Source: Vibrio lentus | GTDB taxonomy: Bacteria > Pseudomonadota > Gammaproteobacteria > Enterobacterales > Vibrionaceae | NCBI RefSeq assembly: GCF_030409755.1 | Contig: NZ_JAUFQE010000002.1 | Location: 2,852,001-2,916,000, forward strand | Direction: 5' to 3' | DNA: 64,000 nucleotides | Shown: positions 62,102 to 64,000 of the stretch, one piece after another | Numbering within the stretch: position 1 is the stretch's first letter | How the letters are laid out: every line of letters starts with the position of its first letter | The notes under the pieces: generated by a model | Databases searched by the model: none | The model's input: the letters and a program-made list of their open reading frames with translations, nothing else | What the model was told of the DNA's origin: nothing | Made by a program: the position numbers and the translations under genes

Positions 62102-62443
62102 TTAAACGCAACATTGAGGGCGTGAAGTCATTGCTTCTAAGCGCTCACTATCTTGTTGGTATTCCGTTTTCAAACAGTTCGATGCGATAAGGTCATCGAT
62201 TAACTTTAGCATCCAACCCGGTAAGTCTTGTGATAGGCGGTAGAACACCCATTGCCCTTGGCGAACGTCAGTTAAAATGCCGTTTGAACGCAACTGCGCT
62301 AGGTGACGAGATACCTTTGGCTGACTTTCTTGCAATGCCTGAGTTAGCTCACCAACAGATAAGCACTCATTGCGCACTATCAACATTAAGCAACGCACTC
62401 GCGTCTCATCAGACAGTAATTTGAAAAATTGGTGAGGAAGCAT
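62102..62443 (-). CDS. arsR: ArsR/SmtB family repressor of the arsenate cassette
   Basis: 113 residues, winged helix with recognition segment SQPKVSRHLAQL. The alpha-3 ELCVCDL arsenite site of E. coli ArsR is replaced (NECLSVGEL). Cysteines at 27, 90, 111 and 112, including a terminal CC pair, resemble the C-terminal sensing site known from Acidithiobacillus ArsR. First gene of the cassette, with a palindrome six bases upstream. Confidence 0.88.
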   Translation of the reverse strand: MLPHQFFKLLSDETRVRCLMLIVRNECLSVGELTQALQESQPKVSRHLAQLRSNGILTDVRQGQWVFYRLSQDLPGWMLKLIDDLIASNCLKTEYQQDSERLEAMTSRPQCCV

Positions 62444-62449
62444 AACTAC

Positions 62450-62473
62450 ATACTCATATATGGATATGCGTAT
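62450..62473. promoter_or_regulatory. ArsR operator candidate
   Basis: Inverted repeat ATACTCATAT (62450-62459), ATGG, ATATGCGTAT (62464-62473): 9 of 10 arm positions complementary. It directly precedes arsR and is typical in length for a SmtB/ArsR dimer site. Confidence 0.7.
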
Positions 62474-62484
62474 ATATTAATTAT

Positions 62485-62513
62485 TAAAAAACGCACGTCA
62501 AGGCGTGCGTTTC
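62485..62513 (-). terminator. terminator of the EAL-HDOD gene
   Basis: AACGCACG and CGTGCGTT arms (62490-62511), with an A-run that is a T-run on the minus strand. Confidence 0.8.
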
Positions 62514-62542
62514 AATTGTCATAAAAGTTTAACGAAGAGAAA

Positions 62543-63763
62543 TCAGAGCTGGTTGGTTACGTTATGACTCCAGCGTTGGGCTTCGGTGAGCTCGGTTTTG
62601 ACCTGATCAACATTCAGTCCCAAGTGAGCACAGTGCTTATCAATCTGTTGCCAATCCGCATGCTCAAAGCTCTCTTCAAGCGCTAAAAGCGTCCCGTATG
62701 GCCCTTCTCTACGTAACAAAGCGACCTTGATGGTTTTAGATAATGGGAGTTGTTCAACCAAGTTTTCTAGCGATAAATCTAACAGGGCATCGAGCGACGA
62801 AAACAAACCAATCATGAAGGCTTGTTCAGCATGCCCTGAAAACGGCTGATAGCGGGACATGCGCTGACAGAACTGAGCACGCTGAAGCGATAAACTGTAT
62901 AACTCTTTCGGCTTTTTATCTGACACGTAAGAAGCCACCGCCAGCGAAACAAACATTTTAAGTTTTTCTTGCCCCAGATAAACCAAGGCCTGACGGAAAG
63001 AAGAGATCGTCACTTCAAGACGCGGCGACATGGAATTTACGAAGCGTAAAAGCTTGTATGACAACGCCACATCTTTGGCCACGATATTTTCAACTCGTTG
63101 AAAATCGACATTGGCTTTACACACTTCTTGAAACAGCTCCATAGCAATCACCTGCTCCGGGCTAATGTACTTGGTTTTGACTATTTCAGGCTTACTGAAG
63201 AAGTACCCTTGAAAAAACCGGAAGCCCGCTTCTTTGGCTTGTTGGAATTCTTGTTCGGTTTCGACACGCTCAGCAAGAAAGCTAAACTTCTTCCCTTCGT
63301 GTTTTCTTACCAGTTCACACGCTTCATCCAAGCCCATCTGCATGATATCGAGCTTAACAATATGTGTGTATTTTAGGAAACGTTCCCATTCTGGCGTTGA
63401 AGTAAAATCATCTAAGGCAATCATATAGCCCGCTTGATGCAACTCTTTCACCGCTTCGAGCAATTCGTCCGTCGGTTGGCAGGTTTCAAGGATCTCAACC
63501 ACGACCTTGTCTTTTGGCAAGCTCAAAGGCAACCGGCGAATCAGGCTTTGATAAGGGAAATTAATAAAACAACGTGAAGATGGGATCGAAGGGTTAAGCC
63601 CAACCGACAAGAAGTTCTCAACAATCAAACGATACGTTGCACGATTAGACTCAATATGCGCAGGATAGGCATTCCTTTCTCCGTCGCGAAACAACAGCTC
63701 ATAACCAAGCGTGTTCTTCTTACGATTTAAGATAGGTTGTCTAGCAACGTAGGTAGCGGTCAT
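62543..63763 (-). CDS. EAL and HDOD domain signalling protein (CdgJ/YuxH type)
   Basis: 406 residues. The EAL part (about 1-205) keeps ELLFR (ExLxR), the Asn in CFINFP, Glu in VVEILET, Lys in HIVKLD and QGYFFSKP. The loop-6 DDFGTG reads DDFTST and the AEGVE segment reads AERVE. A C-terminal HDOD domain (about 215-400) follows. Proteins of this architecture act in c-di-GMP turnover and motility in V. cholerae (CdgJ). The mixed motif set leaves open whether it is an active phosphodiesterase or a binder. Confidence 0.87.
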   Translation of the reverse strand: MTATYVARQPILNRKKNTLGYELLFRDGERNAYPAHIESNRATYRLIVENFLSVGLNPSIPSSRCFINFPYQSLIRRLPLSLPKDKVVVEILETCQPTDELLEAVKELHQAGYMIALDDFTSTPEWERFLKYTHIVKLDIMQMGLDEACELVRKHEGKKFSFLAERVETEQEFQQAKEAGFRFFQGYFFSKPEIVKTKYISPEQVIAMELFQEVCKANVDFQRVENIVAKDVALSYKLLRFVNSMSPRLEVTISSFRQALVYLGQEKLKMFVSLAVASYVSDKKPKELYSLSLQRAQFCQRMSRYQPFSGHAEQAFMIGLFSSLDALLDLSLENLVEQLPLSKTIKVALLRREGPYGTLLALEESFEHADWQQIDKHCAHLGLNVDQVKTELTEAQRWSHNVTNQL

Positions 63764-63807
63764 TTATTGATAACTCTATTGGTTTAACGATAACTCTATT
63801 GCCTAAA

Positions 63808-64000
63808 CTAAGCTTTCGCGGCAGCCAGCAAAGCACCGCAGCCCATGAACATACCACCAAATATTTTATTTATCTTACCCATTACACGATCAGAACGAAT
63901 AAAACGTCCCATTTGTGAAGCTAATGAGGTGTAACCCAACATAACCACGCTATCAATGAATACAGTGGTTACACCAAGTACTAATAGCTGTGGAGCCTGA
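63808..64000 (-). CDS. LysE/RhtB-type amino-acid exporter, 3' part (partial)
   Basis: A minus-strand frame open from the window edge to a TAG at 63808-63810 gives 63 residues with two hydrophobic stretches (QLLVLGVTTVFIDSVVMLGY and FGGMFMGCGALLAA). The sequence SDRVMGKINKIFGGMFMGCG is typical of the end of LysE-family translocators. The start lies outside the window. Confidence 0.75.
   Translation of the reverse strand, partial: QAPQLLVLGVTTVFIDSVVMLGYTSLASQMGRFIRSDRVMGKINKIFGGMFMGCGALLAAAKA

Overview
The window is a piece of a gammaproteobacterial chromosome, almost certainly the large chromosome of a marine Vibrio. The Splendidus clade is my guess from memory and cannot be proved here. The evidence is Vibrio-type protein sequences (rpoC with a GTG start, btuB/DUF71, the ArsJ cassette, a FliL-like protein beside ubiCA), moderate A+T content, and gene order shared with Escherichia coli over three separate blocks. 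Most highly expressed genes (rpoBC, ribosomal proteins, tuf with tRNAs, the rRNA operon) lie on the minus strand.

Layout. Positions 1-1643 hold a hydroxyacid dehydrogenase and an iron-sulfur uracil-DNA glycosylase relative. Block 1 (1752-38732) follows E. coli 89-90 min: hemE, nudC, rsd, rpoC, rpoB, rplL, rplJ, rplA, rplK, nusG, secE, tuf, four tRNAs (Thr-Gly-Tyr-Thr), coaA, birA, murB, an rRNA operon, murI, btuB, trmA, yijD, fabR, sthA. Vibrio-specific insertions are a GNAT acetyltransferase and pssA (22108-23971), a membrane-anchored RRM protein (30593-31045) and a DUF71 ATP pyrophosphatase beside btuB. The thi genes found between rpoC and rsd in E. coli are absent. Block 2 (38936-46604) follows E. 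coli 91.7 min: dinF, lexA, dgkA, plsB, ubiA, ubiC, with a Fur-box-preceded methyltransferase inserted. Block 3 (47263-57808) contains glpG, glpE, rpoH, ftsX, ftsE, ftsY, rsmD, yhhL, yhgN, yecH, yhhN, a low-G gap with a 26-residue membrane microprotein, and yhhM. The right end (57878-64000) is accessory: an acyltransferase, an arsenate-resistance cassette (arsR, GAPDH, a tyrosine-phosphatase-like gene, arsJ), an EAL-HDOD protein and the 3' end of a LysE-type exporter.

Functional themes. Transcription and translation machinery comes with its regulatory leaders: the L1 site before rplK, the L10 leader and promoter, the rplL-rpoB attenuator, and rrn P1/P2, boxA and processing stems. B12 uptake is under a cobalamin riboswitch. 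The SOS regulator lexA has two LexA boxes. Envelope lipid genes are plsB, dgkA, pssA and fabR. The arsenate cassette has a palindromic ArsR-type operator.

Most worth a second look: a DnaA-box/GATC-rich gap between rpoH and glpE; an sRNA-like unit upstream of hemE; the 26-residue microprotein beside a nearly G-free stretch; the HCX5R phosphatase in the arsJ/GAPDH cassette; a hairpin that buries the dinF ribosome binding site; a 14-copy hexanucleotide repeat in ftsY; decayed tRNA/terminator copies downstream of the rRNA operon; and a roughly 150-bp palindromic repeat inside the arsenate cassette. No insertion sequence, prophage, integron or CRISPR array was seen.
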